Shown here: positions 28,832 through 38,068 of the stretch, piece after piece
How the letters are laid out: each line of letters begins with the position of its first letter
How positions within the stretch are numbered: position 1 is the stretch's first letter
Origin: Paenibacillus sp.
Lineage (GTDB): Bacteria; Bacillota; Bacilli; Paenibacillales; Paenibacillaceae
Direction: 5' to 3'
Length of the DNA stretch: 64,000 bases
Assembly (NCBI GenBank): GCA_023512345.1
Contig: JAILZT010000010.1
Span: forward strand, 119,330 to 183,329
Position numbers and translations under genes: made by a program
The notes under the pieces: generated by a model
What the model saw: only the letters and a program-made list of their open reading frames with translations
The model's database searches: none
Told to the model about the DNA's origin: nothing

Positions 28832-29545
28832 TTGTCTAATATTAACGCAGGAATAGCCTTTGCTGCTGGATTAGCGTCTTTTATTTCACCTTGCTGCCTG
28901 CCGCTCTATCCTTCTTATTTGTCCTACATTACAGGATTATCTGTACAACAGCTTAAGGCTGGAGGCAACACAAAAGAGGTCCGTTTCCGGACGCTCAGTC
29001 ATACGTTGGCTTTTATCCTTGGTTTTTCGGTGGTCTTTTATACCTTGGGTTTTGGAGCAGGCTTGTTCGGACAGTTCTTTAATGGGCAACGTGATCTGAT
29101 TCGCCAATTATCTGCCATACTCATCATCGTTATGGGATTATTTTTACTGGGAATTTTCCAACCCCAATTTTTATTGCGAGAACGTAGGCTGGATTTAAAA
29201 TGGAAGCCGGCAGGTTACATAGGTTCCTTCATATTTGGGATTGGATTCTCAGCAGGGTGGTCACCCTGTATCGGGCCGATTCTGACTGCGATTATCGCTC
29301 TTTCGGCAAGTGAGCCAAGCACCTGGTTTACACTCATTACAGCCTACAGCCTTGGATTTGCTCTTCCGTTCTTCGTACTGGCCTTTTTCCTAGGGGGTGC
29401 AAGACGTATCCTGAAATACTCCGGACTTTTGATGAAAGTTGGTGGTATTTTAATGGTGTTGATGGGAATCCTGCTATTTACGGATCAAATGTTCAAGATA
29501 ACGATTTGGCTGCAGGGAATTACCCCAGAATGGATGAAGTTTTAA
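28832..29545 (+). CDS. ccdA: Cytochrome c biogenesis protein CcdA
   Basis: 237 residues, six membrane helices. The redox-active cysteines are in FISPCCLPLYPSY and GWSPCIGPIL. It passes electrons from cytoplasmic thioredoxin across the membrane to extracytoplasmic thiol-disulfide proteins, for cytochrome c and, in Bacillus, spore maturation. TTG start with AAAGGAG upstream. It follows znuB by 39 bases with no terminator, so it may share the zinc-responsive transcript. Confidence 0.9.
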   Translation: MSNINAGIAFAAGLASFISPCCLPLYPSYLSYITGLSVQQLKAGGNTKEVRFRTLSHTLAFILGFSVVFYTLGFGAGLFGQFFNGQRDLIRQLSAILIIVMGLFLLGIFQPQFLLRERRLDLKWKPAGYIGSFIFGIGFSAGWSPCIGPILTAIIALSASEPSTWFTLITAYSLGFALPFFVLAFFLGGARRILKYSGLLMKVGGILMVLMGILLFTDQMFKITIWLQGITPEWMKF

Positions 29546-29565
29546 GAATGTCAGCTGGGAGCTTA

Positions 29566-30642
29566 TCAGGTAAAATAATCAATTCCAGCCTCTGGAAAAT
29601 GTTCGAAAATCCGCTCTGTGATAAATTCACGCAGGGCGGTTTGTTGTTCATCGGGGTATACATACTTGTTTTGACCCCAGCGTCCCCATTTTTTCTTTCG
29701 CTTCTCGATGTCCATTTCCAGCTTGGATTTAGGATAGCGTTTCTCAATAACAGTCTTAGCTGTTTTGGTGAATCGGTGCTGAATCATTTCAAAGGTAAGG
29801 CTTTTTCCGGCTTCAGGGGGCAGCGCTTGAGCTAGCTTGTGCAGCAACTCTGCATAGCCCTTCTCCCAGCCTTCATGCCAAATAATCGGGGCAATGATAA
29901 AGCCCAGTGGATAGCCCGCTCTAGCTACCTTACCGGCAGCCTCTATTCGTTCCTCAAAGCTAGAGGTAGCAGGTTCGAAATTTTTAATGACATAGTCAGC
30001 ATTAACGCTGAAACGGATACGGGTATGATCGTTATGCTTCAACTTGAGCAGGGGTTCAACATGCTGATATTTAGTTACAAATCGCAGGCGTGCAAGCGGT
30101 TCTTCGGCTATGAAAGTGATCAATTCTTCAAGTGACCCCGTTATATGCTCGAGTCCAAGAGGATCGGAGGTACAGGCAGCTTCAAATGTAGTTATTTCTG
30201 GAGCGCGTTCTTCGATATATTTTTTGGCAGCGTTTATGATATCTCCTGTGTTCACGTACACACGAATATAAGGTTTTGCCCCTAATGTAGTTTGCAGGTA
30301 GCAATAATGGCAGTGACCCATACAACCGGTAGCAATCGGAATTGCATAATCAGCGGATGGTTTGGATTGGTCGAAGGTCAGTGTTTTACGAAGACCCACT
30401 ACAAGTGTTCTTTTGGCTATTTTATATTGTTCGGCTTCAGTTTCGCCCGGGAAATTTAGGATCCGGTTATGGGAGGTTGTCATGCGATATTCGATATTCT
30501 GGGCTTTAACCCACTCCATAATACGTTCACCTTTAGGGTAATTAAGGGAGTCCGGCTCGAAAAAAACCAATTCAGGAATAAAGAGGCCGGTAGGCTTTCT
30601 TTTACGTTTAACGGGAGGGAGCTCTGGTGTTACCACGGTCAT
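29566..30642 (-). CDS. splB: Spore photoproduct lyase (radical SAM)
   Basis: 358 residues (B. subtilis SplB is about 342). The radical SAM cysteines are C107, C111 and C114 in GCMGHCHYCYLQT. C157 in FEAACTSDP corresponds to the hydrogen-donor Cys of known SPLs, 43 residues after the last cluster Cys. It repairs the spore photoproduct thymine dimer during germination. AAGGAG lies about 8 bases before the ATG on the minus strand. It is convergent with ccdA (20-base gap) and has no splA upstream. Confidence 0.93.
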   Translation of the reverse strand: MTVVTPELPPVKRKRKPTGLFIPELVFFEPDSLNYPKGERIMEWVKAQNIEYRMTTSHNRILNFPGETEAEQYKIAKRTLVVGLRKTLTFDQSKPSADYAIPIATGCMGHCHYCYLQTTLGAKPYIRVYVNTGDIINAAKKYIEERAPEITTFEAACTSDPLGLEHITGSLEELITFIAEEPLARLRFVTKYQHVEPLLKLKHNDHTRIRFSVNADYVIKNFEPATSSFEERIEAAGKVARAGYPLGFIIAPIIWHEGWEKGYAELLHKLAQALPPEAGKSLTFEMIQHRFTKTAKTVIEKRYPKSKLEMDIEKRKKKWGRWGQNKYVYPDEQQTALREFITERIFEHFPEAGIDYFT

Positions 30643-30835
30643 ACAATCACGCTCCTTAGGGTGTGGAATAGCTTTATTTTGTGCATTTCGTGACTATAGA
30701 AATCATGGCAAAGATGTACAGAAGTCCGTGGTATTACCCCCGGCACTTGCCAAGGAGCATTGGGAACATGTATCATTGTTAGAGCAAGGTTTGGCCCTCG
30801 CGCCATGCTTATTTATAGAAAAGAGGTAAAATTTG

Positions 30836-31261
30836 ATGCCAACACCCAGCATGGAGGATTATTTGGAGCGCATATACAAGCTCATAGATGAGAAAGGTTA
30901 TGCGCGGGTCTCGGATATTGCCGAGGGACTGGAAGTACACCCCTCCTCTGTGACCAAGATGATCCAAAAACTGGATAAGGACGAATATCTCATCTATGAG
31001 AAATATCGTGGGCTTGTCCTTACCACCAAAGGTAAAAAAGTAGGGAAACGCCTTGTTGACCGTCACCAGCTGTTGGAGGAATTCCTCGGTCTGATCGGGG
31101 TGCAGCAGGAGAATATTTATAGAGATGTAGAAGGAATCGAGCATCACTTAAGCTGGGATTCCATTACACGCATAGAAACCCTGGTAGAATACTTCCGCCG
31201 TGATGAGGCGCGTCTCCAGACTTTATATGATATTCACCTAGAATTGGTCACCGATTCTTGA
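30836..31261 (+). CDS. mntR: Manganese-responsive regulator MntR
   Basis: 141 residues, DtxR family. Counting from ATG 30836, the metal ligands of B. subtilis MntR are all conserved at the same numbers: D8, E11, H77, E99, E102 and H103. This fixes both function and start (the TTG at 30833 is less likely). Winged HTH at about 22-60. With Mn2+ bound it represses manganese uptake genes. It opens the conserved yqhN-spo0A gene order. Confidence 0.97.
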   Translation: MPTPSMEDYLERIYKLIDEKGYARVSDIAEGLEVHPSSVTKMIQKLDKDEYLIYEKYRGLVLTTKGKKVGKRLVDRHQLLEEFLGLIGVQQENIYRDVEGIEHHLSWDSITRIETLVEYFRRDEARLQTLYDIHLELVTDS

Positions 31262-31317
31262 AAGGCAGCACAACGTTTCAAGTGAATACAGCGCAACCTT
31301 TTTCCATTTATTACGTC

Positions 31318-31355
31318 AAAACGGTATTGTCCTTTTTAGGATGATACCGTTTTTT
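31318..31355 (+). terminator. mntR terminator
   Basis: AAACGGTAT pairs with ATACCGTTT around TCC/GGA, followed by TTTTTT. Confidence 0.8.
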
Positions 31356-31384
31356 GACATATATTTATATTTGGGGAGGATACA

Positions 31385-33031
31385 ATGAATTACCGTAAAT
31401 GGATTGTAGGATTACTGTTGATCGTATTATGCTTACCCCTTTTATCATCAGGTGCCCGAGCGGCCGCTGCTGTAATTACGATTGAACTGGATGGAGTAAC
31501 ACTAACTGGTGATGTGAATCCTTATATTACGACTTCTAATGTGACTATGGTCCCTCTGGGGATTATTAGTAAGGGTCTGGGAGCTGGAGTCAGCTGGGAT
31601 CAAGGAACGAAGACAGTGACGATCACCCAAAACCAAACGGTCCTCAAGCTGATAAATGGTAAAAAAACAGCGCTCGTTAATGGGGCTTCCGTCGGTTTAG
31701 ATACTTCAGTGCAGATTAAGCAAGGGCGAATTATGGTTCCACTTCGTTTTGTTGGGGAGCAGTTAGGACTGCAGGTCATTTGGAATCAGGCAGCTAAGCA
31801 TATTTCTCTATTTGCCAACGCGGAAACGCCAGAGGTACCAGATCCGGTTATACCTGCACAGCCAAGCGTTCCTACCGTACCATCGCCTACCGTACCGACC
31901 ATTCCAACAGTCCCTGGTGTAAAGTCTGGAAAGGCGATGAAGGGTGCATGGGTATCCACCATTTTTAATTTGGACTGGCCGTCAGTATCTTCCGCAGGAA
32001 AGATAGATAAGCAAAAAGCGGAATTTGACACCCTGCTGGATAAGCTTAAATCTATAGGCTTCAACGCTGTATTCGTTCAGGTTAGGCCCTCGGGTGACAG
32101 TCTGTATCCTTCGAGCATTGTACCGTGGTCAAAAGTGCTGACAGGTACGCAGGGTAAAGATCCTGGTTATGACCCGCTTGAATATATGGTTGCCGCAGCA
32201 CATGAGCGAGAAATGCAATTTCATGCCTGGTTCAATCCCTTTCGGGCAACTACAGATGCTTCTACAGCAGCTTTAGCAAGCAATCATGTCGTAAAAGCTC
32301 ATCCGGAATGGACAGTGAATGCAGGTGGAAAGCTATATATCAATCCAGGTATTCCGGATGCTCGTCAGCATATAATAGATACGGTAATGGAAGTTGTTAA
32401 AGGCTATAATATAGACGGCGTTCATCTGGATGATTATTTTTATCCGTCTGGTGTTGCGTTCGCAGATGATGATGCTTTTAAAGCCTATAACACAAAAGCG
32501 ATCCTAACCAAAGATAATTGGCGTAGAGATAACATTAATGAATTCGTTCGTCAGTTAGGCAGTCAGGTGCACGCAGTTAAACCGGCTCTTTCCTATGGCA
32601 TCAGTCCATTTGGAGTCTGGCGGAATATAAAAAATGACAGCACTGGCTCAGACACAAGAGCAGGTGTAACGGCTTATGACAGCATGTATGCTGATGTTCG
32701 GACATGGATCAAGCAGGGCTGGATCGATTATGTCGTCCCGCAAATTTATTGGAGCTTGTCTTTCGATGCCGCACGGTATGATAAGCTGGTAGATTGGTGG
32801 GTGAATGAGGTCAGTAACACTAACGTGAAGCTGTATATTGGTTTAGCCTCTTATAAGGTAGGGACTGATAAAAGCCCGGAGTGGCAAAGCGGTCAGCAAA
32901 TCATCAATCAACTGAAGTATAACGATAAATACGATGAGGTTGAAGGAAGTATTATGTTTAGAGCCAATGATATTACAGTTAGAGATCCATTCGGGCTTGC
33001 AAGCTTATTAAGCTTTTATTTTCAACAATAA
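31385..33031 (+). CDS. Secreted GHL10 (DUF187) glycosidase-like protein with CuAO-N domain
   Basis: 548 residues. The signal peptide spans about 1-27 (ending SGARAAAA). A copper-amine-oxidase N-terminal-like domain spans about 30-140, and a Pro/Val/Thr linker 148-178. The rest is a glycosyl-hydrolase-like 10 TIM barrel (GAWVSTIFNLDWPS, FNAVFVQVRPSGDSLYPS, MQFHAWFNPFRA, VDGVHLDDYFYP-like, WRNIKNDS, VPQIYWS segments), related to B. subtilis YngK. The family is thought to act on polysaccharide or peptidoglycan; the substrate is unknown. ATG after GGGGAGG. It is an insertion relative to the B. subtilis gene order between mntR and yqhO. Confidence 0.85.
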   Translation: MNYRKWIVGLLLIVLCLPLLSSGARAAAAVITIELDGVTLTGDVNPYITTSNVTMVPLGIISKGLGAGVSWDQGTKTVTITQNQTVLKLINGKKTALVNGASVGLDTSVQIKQGRIMVPLRFVGEQLGLQVIWNQAAKHISLFANAETPEVPDPVIPAQPSVPTVPSPTVPTIPTVPGVKSGKAMKGAWVSTIFNLDWPSVSSAGKIDKQKAEFDTLLDKLKSIGFNAVFVQVRPSGDSLYPSSIVPWSKVLTGTQGKDPGYDPLEYMVAAAHEREMQFHAWFNPFRATTDASTAALASNHVVKAHPEWTVNAGGKLYINPGIPDARQHIIDTVMEVVKGYNIDGVHLDDYFYPSGVAFADDDAFKAYNTKAILTKDNWRRDNINEFVRQLGSQVHAVKPALSYGISPFGVWRNIKNDSTGSDTRAGVTAYDSMYADVRTWIKQGWIDYVVPQIYWSLSFDAARYDKLVDWWVNEVSNTNVKLYIGLASYKVGTDKSPEWQSGQQIINQLKYNDKYDEVEGSIMFRANDITVRDPFGLASLLSFYFQQ

Positions 33032-33110
33032 TTCAGTCTATAAGAAGTCATTAATTTTCCTCCGTGCTCATAGATAAGCAGTAGAATCTATGGGAACGGG
33101 GGATTTCTGC

Positions 33111-34034
33111 ATGGAGATCAATGCTGTGTTTGAAGGTGGGGGGGTCAAAGGCATTTCGTTGGCAGGAGCAGTGCAGGCAGCAGAACTAGCCGGGGCTTCT
33201 TTTAAAAGAGTAGCAGGCACTTCCTCCGGATCGATTGTGTCTGCACTGCTGGCAGCCGGTTACACCGGTAAAGAGATGAGCGAAATTATTCGTGGAACCT
33301 CATTTACTTCTTTTCTACAGCGGGCCCCCCTATTCGATACTCCGATAGTAGGTCCAGCACTGCGCGTTATGCTAAAAAAAGGGCTGTATTCCGGTGAAGC
33401 GTTGGAATCATGGATTCGCGGCATTCTGCAAAAGAGGGGAGTAGTCACCTTTCGCGATCTGCCCACAGGCAAATTGTCTATTATAGCTTCGGATATCACC
33501 AATGGCAGAATTGTGGTCTTACCTGAAGGACTTAAGGATTATGGAATATCTCCGGATCAATTTGAAGTGGCAAAAGCGGTACGTATGAGCTGCAGTATAC
33601 CCTATTTTTTTGACCCAGTGAGGCTGCGGCTGAATGGAGATTTTGCTAAAGGTAAATCCTTTCCTGAGCAATTTGTATACACCGTGGATGGAGGTTTGCT
33701 TAGCAATTTCCCTATGTGGCTGTTCGATGAGCATGAGAGTAGCAGGATGAGGCCAATCCCGACAGTAGGCTTTCAGATGATCGGGAAAATGGACCCGCAG
33801 CCCCACCGGATAACTGGACCGTTTACAATGCTACAGGCTTTAGTTGGAACTATGTTATCCGCTCATGATGAACGGTATATTGAGCAAGAGAAATTCATAC
33901 GAACGGTAAAAATCCCTACATTAGGCGTGGGTACCACCCAGTTTGAAATCACTAAGGATCAAAGCGATGAATTGTATGAGGCTGGACTAAAGGCTGGAGA
34001 AAAGTTTTTTCGTGAGTGGAGACCTAAAGTGTAA
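33111..34034 (+). CDS. yqhO: Patatin-like phospholipase (YqhO)
   Basis: 307 residues. The oxyanion loop is EGGGVKGISLAG, the nucleophile Ser is in GTSSGS, and the dyad Asp in VDGGLLSNFP. It is a serine lipid acyl hydrolase in the cytoplasm or at the membrane. The start is ATG 33111, 8 bases after GGGGG; ATG 33090 lacks a good ribosome site. It keeps its B. subtilis place downstream of mntR. Confidence 0.88.
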   Translation: MEINAVFEGGGVKGISLAGAVQAAELAGASFKRVAGTSSGSIVSALLAAGYTGKEMSEIIRGTSFTSFLQRAPLFDTPIVGPALRVMLKKGLYSGEALESWIRGILQKRGVVTFRDLPTGKLSIIASDITNGRIVVLPEGLKDYGISPDQFEVAKAVRMSCSIPYFFDPVRLRLNGDFAKGKSFPEQFVYTVDGGLLSNFPMWLFDEHESSRMRPIPTVGFQMIGKMDPQPHRITGPFTMLQALVGTMLSAHDERYIEQEKFIRTVKIPTLGVGTTQFEITKDQSDELYEAGLKAGEKFFREWRPKV

Positions 34035-34057
34035 CCATTTAGCAACAACTCACGCAA

Positions 34058-34091
34058 AAAGGGCATCTTCCGATTTCGGAGGATGCCCTTA
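34058..34091 (-). terminator. Terminator between yqhO and yqhP (mainly leftward)
   Basis: AAGGGCATC-TCCG pairs with CGGA-GATGCCCTT. The minus-strand side is followed by five T, so it ends the yqhQ-yqhP transcript, and it may also stop yqhO. Confidence 0.75.
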
Positions 34092-34098
34092 AGATTAT

Positions 34099-34434
34099 TT
34101 AGTGATATTTGGGAAGGTGATCATCATTTTTACCTTTGCTTCCTTCTATGACCTGGAAGGGATAGCTTTTTCGCTTGCCGGACGAAGCATGTGACTTACG
34201 CAAACCAGCCACCTTGACCATTGTTTTTTGTGAGGGTTTTACTTTTGTTTTTGATCTGCTGGTATTCGCAAATTTGCGCGGCGGATATTTATACAGCAGA
34301 TAAAGCACTGCAAATAATATCAGGGGAACCATCCAACGTGTCAGTGAGCTGAAGCTGAAATTCACAACTCCATCCACTAGACCGATTACCGCGAGCAGTA
34401 TCGCGCTCCAAAAAATCAAAGCATGCCTGATCAT
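34099..34434 (-). CDS. Small membrane protein, YqhP position
   Basis: 111 residues. Two hydrophobic segments (about 5-25 and 33-50) are followed by a strongly basic, Ser/Lys-rich tail. No recognised domain. It occupies the place of B. subtilis yqhP next to yqhQ, but I cannot confirm homology by eye. It starts 7 bases after the yqhQ stop and uses AAAGGA overlapping it, so the two are coupled. Confidence 0.65.
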   Translation of the reverse strand: MIRHALIFWSAILLAVIGLVDGVVNFSFSSLTRWMVPLILFAVLYLLYKYPPRKFANTSRSKTKVKPSQKTMVKVAGLRKSHASSGKRKSYPFQVIEGSKGKNDDHLPKYH

Positions 34435-34441
34435 AGGCCAC

Positions 34442-35446
34442 TCATCCTTTCGCAGGGTCCAATATACCTCCGGTTACACTTGCGTTTACATAGCCGCCGT
34501 TTGCTTCAATGGCTGCATCTAATTCTCGCATACGGTTAAAGGAAGCGATGGATACTTCTACTTGGTCGTCTTTAGGTTCTTTAGTGGTCAAAAGCTGAAG
34601 CCATAGTCCTGGATAGCCAAGATATTTCAGACCCGGAATATGCTTCACAGCGTTCGTACCTTTTAATACCTCAAAGGAAACCCCAATGACAATCGGCAAC
34701 AAGATGATACGCTGCATCACACGTTCCCACAGATTATCCCAAGGAACAACGGAGTAAATAATGACTCCCAATATGATGGTCAACATCATAAAACTGCTGC
34801 CGCAGCGATAATGCAAACGGCTGTACTTTTGTACATTTTGAACAGTTAGTTCTTCACCCGCTTCAAACGCGCTGATGACTTTGTGTTCTGCACCATGATA
34901 TTGGAACAATCTTTTAACAACCGGAGTTAGAGTGATAGCCCAAAGGTAAACGAGTAATAGGACCAGCTTAATTGCGCCTTCCACCAGATTGTGCAAAACA
35001 TAGTTATCGAATGCATTTTTGAATAGAAAATCTTCGACAAGGACTGGGACAAGAGTAAAGATAAGTTTACCAATGATAAAGGATAATATACCCATGACTG
35101 CCACACCAAGCATCATTCCAAGGCTCCAGCCTTCATCCGTGTCTTTTTTCTTCTGTTTCGCCAGGTCTTCAGGTTCTACTTCGTCCTCTGCAAAGGCTTC
35201 CGCTGAATAGTTCAGATGCTTAGAGCCCTTAGCGCTGGAATCTATAATACTGACAAGGCCGCGAAGCAGCGGAATCTTGCGCAGTTTGATAACCCAGCTC
35301 TTATCGCTCTTCGGCACCTCCAAAAATGTGATTTCTTGATTTTTCCGCCGTACGGCTGTTACGTTAATATGCTTGCCGCCGAACATGACACCTTCTATGA
35401 CAGCTTGCCCGCCGTAACTTGGAGATTTTTGGGACAACCAATTCAC
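34442..35446 (-). CDS. yqhQ: DUF1385 membrane protein YqhQ
   Basis: 334 residues. The N-terminal YGGQAVIEGVMFGGKHI and the YHGAEHKVISAFEAGEELTVQNV segment are the DUF1385 signatures. About four membrane segments lie at 110-300. Family described as putative metal-dependent enzymes; no function assigned. The start may be GTG 35446 or TTG 35437; the latter has better spacing from GAAGG. Divergent from yqhR. Confidence 0.88.
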   Translation of the reverse strand: MNWLSQKSPSYGGQAVIEGVMFGGKHINVTAVRRKNQEITFLEVPKSDKSWVIKLRKIPLLRGLVSIIDSSAKGSKHLNYSAEAFAEDEVEPEDLAKQKKKDTDEGWSLGMMLGVAVMGILSFIIGKLIFTLVPVLVEDFLFKNAFDNYVLHNLVEGAIKLVLLLVYLWAITLTPVVKRLFQYHGAEHKVISAFEAGEELTVQNVQKYSRLHYRCGSSFMMLTIILGVIIYSVVPWDNLWERVMQRIILLPIVIGVSFEVLKGTNAVKHIPGLKYLGYPGLWLQLLTTKEPKDDQVEVSIASFNRMRELDAAIEANGGYVNASVTGGILDPAKG

Positions 35447-35599
35447 CTTCTCGTAATTTATTATGGTTTTGTATATAACCCATTGTAACTAATTTTGCAC
35501 GACATTACTAGTTGGATTGCCTTTTGCTGCACATACTAGGATATAAGGAGAGAACTGTGGAAATGTTCCTAAATAAATGAAGAAACGGGGCGTATAGAT

Positions 35600-36091
35600 G
35601 TGAGCAAATCACAGCAGCAAAGGCAAGGGCATACAAATCCTTGGTTGTTCGCAATGGAATTAGGTTTTTTCGCCGGATTGATTTGGGGAGGAGCCCGATG
35701 GCTCATGTATGCTATGCATTTTTCAAAGGTGATACCTGGCTTTTTGGCGGAGCCTTTTTTCAAACATGCTTATTTACTGAAGGCTGAAGGGCATCTAATT
35801 GGCTACTTGTTTTTCATTGTTTTTTCCGTAATCTCATCACTGCTGTATGTACTGCTTCTGCGTAAACTTAAGGGACCTTGGCCGGGTATGGTGTATGGGG
35901 TGTTATGGTGGTCAGCTCTATTTCTGGCAGGGTCATGGTTGTTTCTGCAACAACCGCCTTTTCGGCTGCCATGGAATACGGTAATTAGTGAATTTTGCCT
36001 TTTTTTACTGTGGGGATTATTTATTGGATATACAGCAGCCTTCGAGTTTACCAATGATAGGAAGCGGGACAAAAGAGTTAGTATAGCCTGA
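35600..36091 (+). CDS. yqhR: Conserved membrane protein YqhR
   Basis: 163 residues with four hydrophobic segments (about 17-40, 60-85, 90-115 and 125-148). Matches YqhR by its place and by the LWGGARW-like helix start. GTG start; ribosome site weak. Function unknown. In B. subtilis aroQ lies just after it; here pepP follows directly. Confidence 0.75.
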   Translation: MSKSQQQRQGHTNPWLFAMELGFFAGLIWGGARWLMYAMHFSKVIPGFLAEPFFKHAYLLKAEGHLIGYLFFIVFSVISSLLYVLLLRKLKGPWPGMVYGVLWWSALFLAGSWLFLQQPPFRLPWNTVISEFCLFLLWGLFIGYTAAFEFTNDRKRDKRVSIA

Positions 36092-36164
36092 CGCGCGAAA
36101 TTACTTCTCAATGGCATGGCCCTATGTTAAAATACAATGTGGCTATTTCGAGAGGAGAATGAAT

Positions 36165-37235
36165 ATGGGAAACAATCGTGTCTCCAAGCTGCGTAAGGTT
36201 TTGCAAGCTCGCGGATTGGATGCGATGTTAATAACCAGCGGTATTAACCGCCGTTATTTAAGCGGATTTACCGGTTCGTCCGGCTATGTGCTGATTACGG
36301 CTGAGGAATGTTATTTATTGACTGACTTCAGGTATAGAGTTCAAGCAGCAGAACAGGCGACGGGACTCCAAATTGTGGAGCACGGACCAAAATTCATTGA
36401 TACGGTACGGGAGCTTTTACCTTCAGGTGGAAAAGTACGCGTTGGATTTGAACAGGATGATGTTACTTTTAGCGCTTATACAGCCTATGCGGAAGCCTTA
36501 AAGCCAGCCGAACTGGTGCCAGTCTCCAAAGCGGTGGAAGACCTGCGTATGATTAAGGATGCTGAGGAACTTGCCATTATGGGACGGGCTGCTGATCTAG
36601 CGGACGATACTTTCCAACACATTCTGAAAGTATTGAAGCCAGGCATGACCGAGCGTGATGTGGACTTGGAAATGGAGTTTTACATGCGTACCCACGGGGC
36701 GACTTCATCTTCATTCGATACGATCGTAGCATCCGGTGAACGTTCAGCAATGCCTCATGGGGTGGCAAGCAGCCGAGTTATTCTTGGCGATGAATTTGTA
36801 ACCTTTGATTTCGGTGCTTTGTTAGATGGGTACTGCTCAGATCTTACCCGGACCGTGGCGTTGGGTACTCCCAATCCAAAGCTTAAGGAAATTTATGATA
36901 TCGTGCTGGAAGCTCAGATGCATGCGCTGGCACATATCAAGCCTGGAATGACGGGAAGAGAATGTGACGCTTTGGCGCGTGATATTATTACCCGTTACGG
37001 TTACGGAGATCAATTCGGACACAGTACAGGTCACGGATTGGGTATGGAAGTTCATGAATGGCCGCGTCTGTCCAAGCTTAGCGATGATATATTGCAGCCT
37101 GGTATGGTTGTAACCGTTGAGCCGGGGATTTATTTGCCTGGAATTGGCGGCGTACGGATTGAAGACGATATAGTGGTTACTGAGAGCGGTATATCCTTAC
37201 TCACCCATTCGTCCAAAGACTATACAGTACTGTAA
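36165..37235 (+). CDS. pepP: Xaa-Pro aminopeptidase (M24 family)
   Basis: 356 residues. A creatinase-like N-domain (1-130) precedes a pita-bread metallopeptidase domain. Metal ligands are visible as two Asp in [17 protein letters not shown], His in [15 protein letters not shown], and two Glu in TVEPGIYLP and RIEDD. It removes N-terminal residues before proline. Homologue of B. subtilis YqhT. The start is ATG 36165, 7 bases after GAGGAG; earlier in-frame ATGs at 36111 and 36159 are poorly placed. Confidence 0.93.
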   Translation: MGNNRVSKLRKVLQARGLDAMLITSGINRRYLSGFTGSSGYVLITAEECYLLTDFRYRVQAAEQATGLQIVEHGPKFIDTVRELLPSGGKVRVGFEQDDVTFSAYTAYAEALKPAELVPVSKAVEDLRMIKDAEELAIMGRAADLADDTFQHILKVLKPGMTERDVDLEMEFYMRTHGATSSSFDTIVASGERSAMPHGVASSRVILGDEFVTFDFGALLDGYCSDLTRTVALGTPNPKLKEIYDIVLEAQMHALAHIKPGMTGRECDALARDIITRYGYGDQFGHSTGHGLGMEVHEWPRLSKLSDDILQPGMVVTVEPGIYLPGIGGVRIEDDIVVTESGISLLTHSSKDYTVL

Positions 37236-37300
37236 CCGTTCTTCCGCTTCGTTTTTATTTTCTTATAGGGCACAAATATATTTTTTCAGGAGGCGTTTTT

Positions 37301-37858
37301 GTGATTTCAGTTAACGATTTCAAAACAGGATTGACCGTAGAGGTAGAAGGAGATATTTTTACCGTTCTTGATTTTCAACACGTAAAACCGGGTAAAGGTG
37401 CAGCATTTGTTCGCTCCAAGCTTAAGAACCTGCGTAATGGCAATACTGTTGAGCGTACCTTCCGTGCAGGTGAAACGATCGGACGTGCGATTATTGAAAA
37501 CCGTGCGGTTCAATATTTGTATGCAAGTGCCCAAGAGCATGTATTCATGGACAACGAGACTTATGATCAATTCAGTCTGGATGCCAAGCAATTGGAATGG
37601 GAACTGAATTTTTTGAAAGAAAACATGGATGTTAAAATTGTCAGCTATCAAGGTGAAATTCTGGGAATTAACTTGCCTACCAGTGTTGAGCTGAAGGTTG
37701 TTGAAACCGAGCCGGGTATCAAAGGGAACACTGCACAAGGTGCAACTAAGTTTGCTAAGGTTGAGACAGGTCTGAACGTACAGGTGCCTCTATTCATCAA
37801 TGAGGATGACGTTCTGCTTATTGACACTCGTGAAGGTAAATATATCTCCCGCGCGTAG
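37301..37858 (+). CDS. efp: Translation elongation factor P
   Basis: 185 residues, three beta-barrel domains. The modified Lys is K32 in VKPGKGAAF, the same number as in B. subtilis EF-P (5-aminopentanolated there). It relieves ribosome stalling at polyproline. GTG start after CAGGAGG. A terminator follows at 37891. Confidence 0.97.
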   Translation: MISVNDFKTGLTVEVEGDIFTVLDFQHVKPGKGAAFVRSKLKNLRNGNTVERTFRAGETIGRAIIENRAVQYLYASAQEHVFMDNETYDQFSLDAKQLEWELNFLKENMDVKIVSYQGEILGINLPTSVELKVVETEPGIKGNTAQGATKFAKVETGLNVQVPLFINEDDVLLIDTREGKYISRA

Positions 37859-37890
37859 ATCGAGTAGATATAGAATTGTTGAATTTACTG

Positions 37891-37920
37891 GCCTCCCCGC
37901 TGCTTGCGGAGGAGGCTTTT
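37891..37920 (+). terminator. efp terminator
   Basis: GCCTCC-CCGC pairs with GCGG-AGGAGGC, then TTTT. Confidence 0.8.
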
Positions 37921-38068
37921 GATGTTCAGTTGACGGATGCTGCTGAAAATGTGACAAAAATTTTCGTAAAAGCAATATCCCAAGCTGCTCTTTTCGTATT
38001 ATACTGGTTTAAAGCGGGAAACCGATAGAAACATACAATACAGACCGAAGTTAGGAGTGAGATGGACT

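Noticed and set aside
29506..29835. 109-codon plus-strand ORF after ccdA
   Set aside because: Lies antisense to splB, whose radical SAM motif and ribosome site are clear.
31354..31359. TTGACA before the GHL10 gene as a -35
   Set aside because: The only TACAAT is 21 bases away and overlaps the ribosome site; spacing is too long.
37921..38056. Lysine riboswitch before lysC
   Set aside because: The leader is short and lacks the conserved L-box segments and a terminator.
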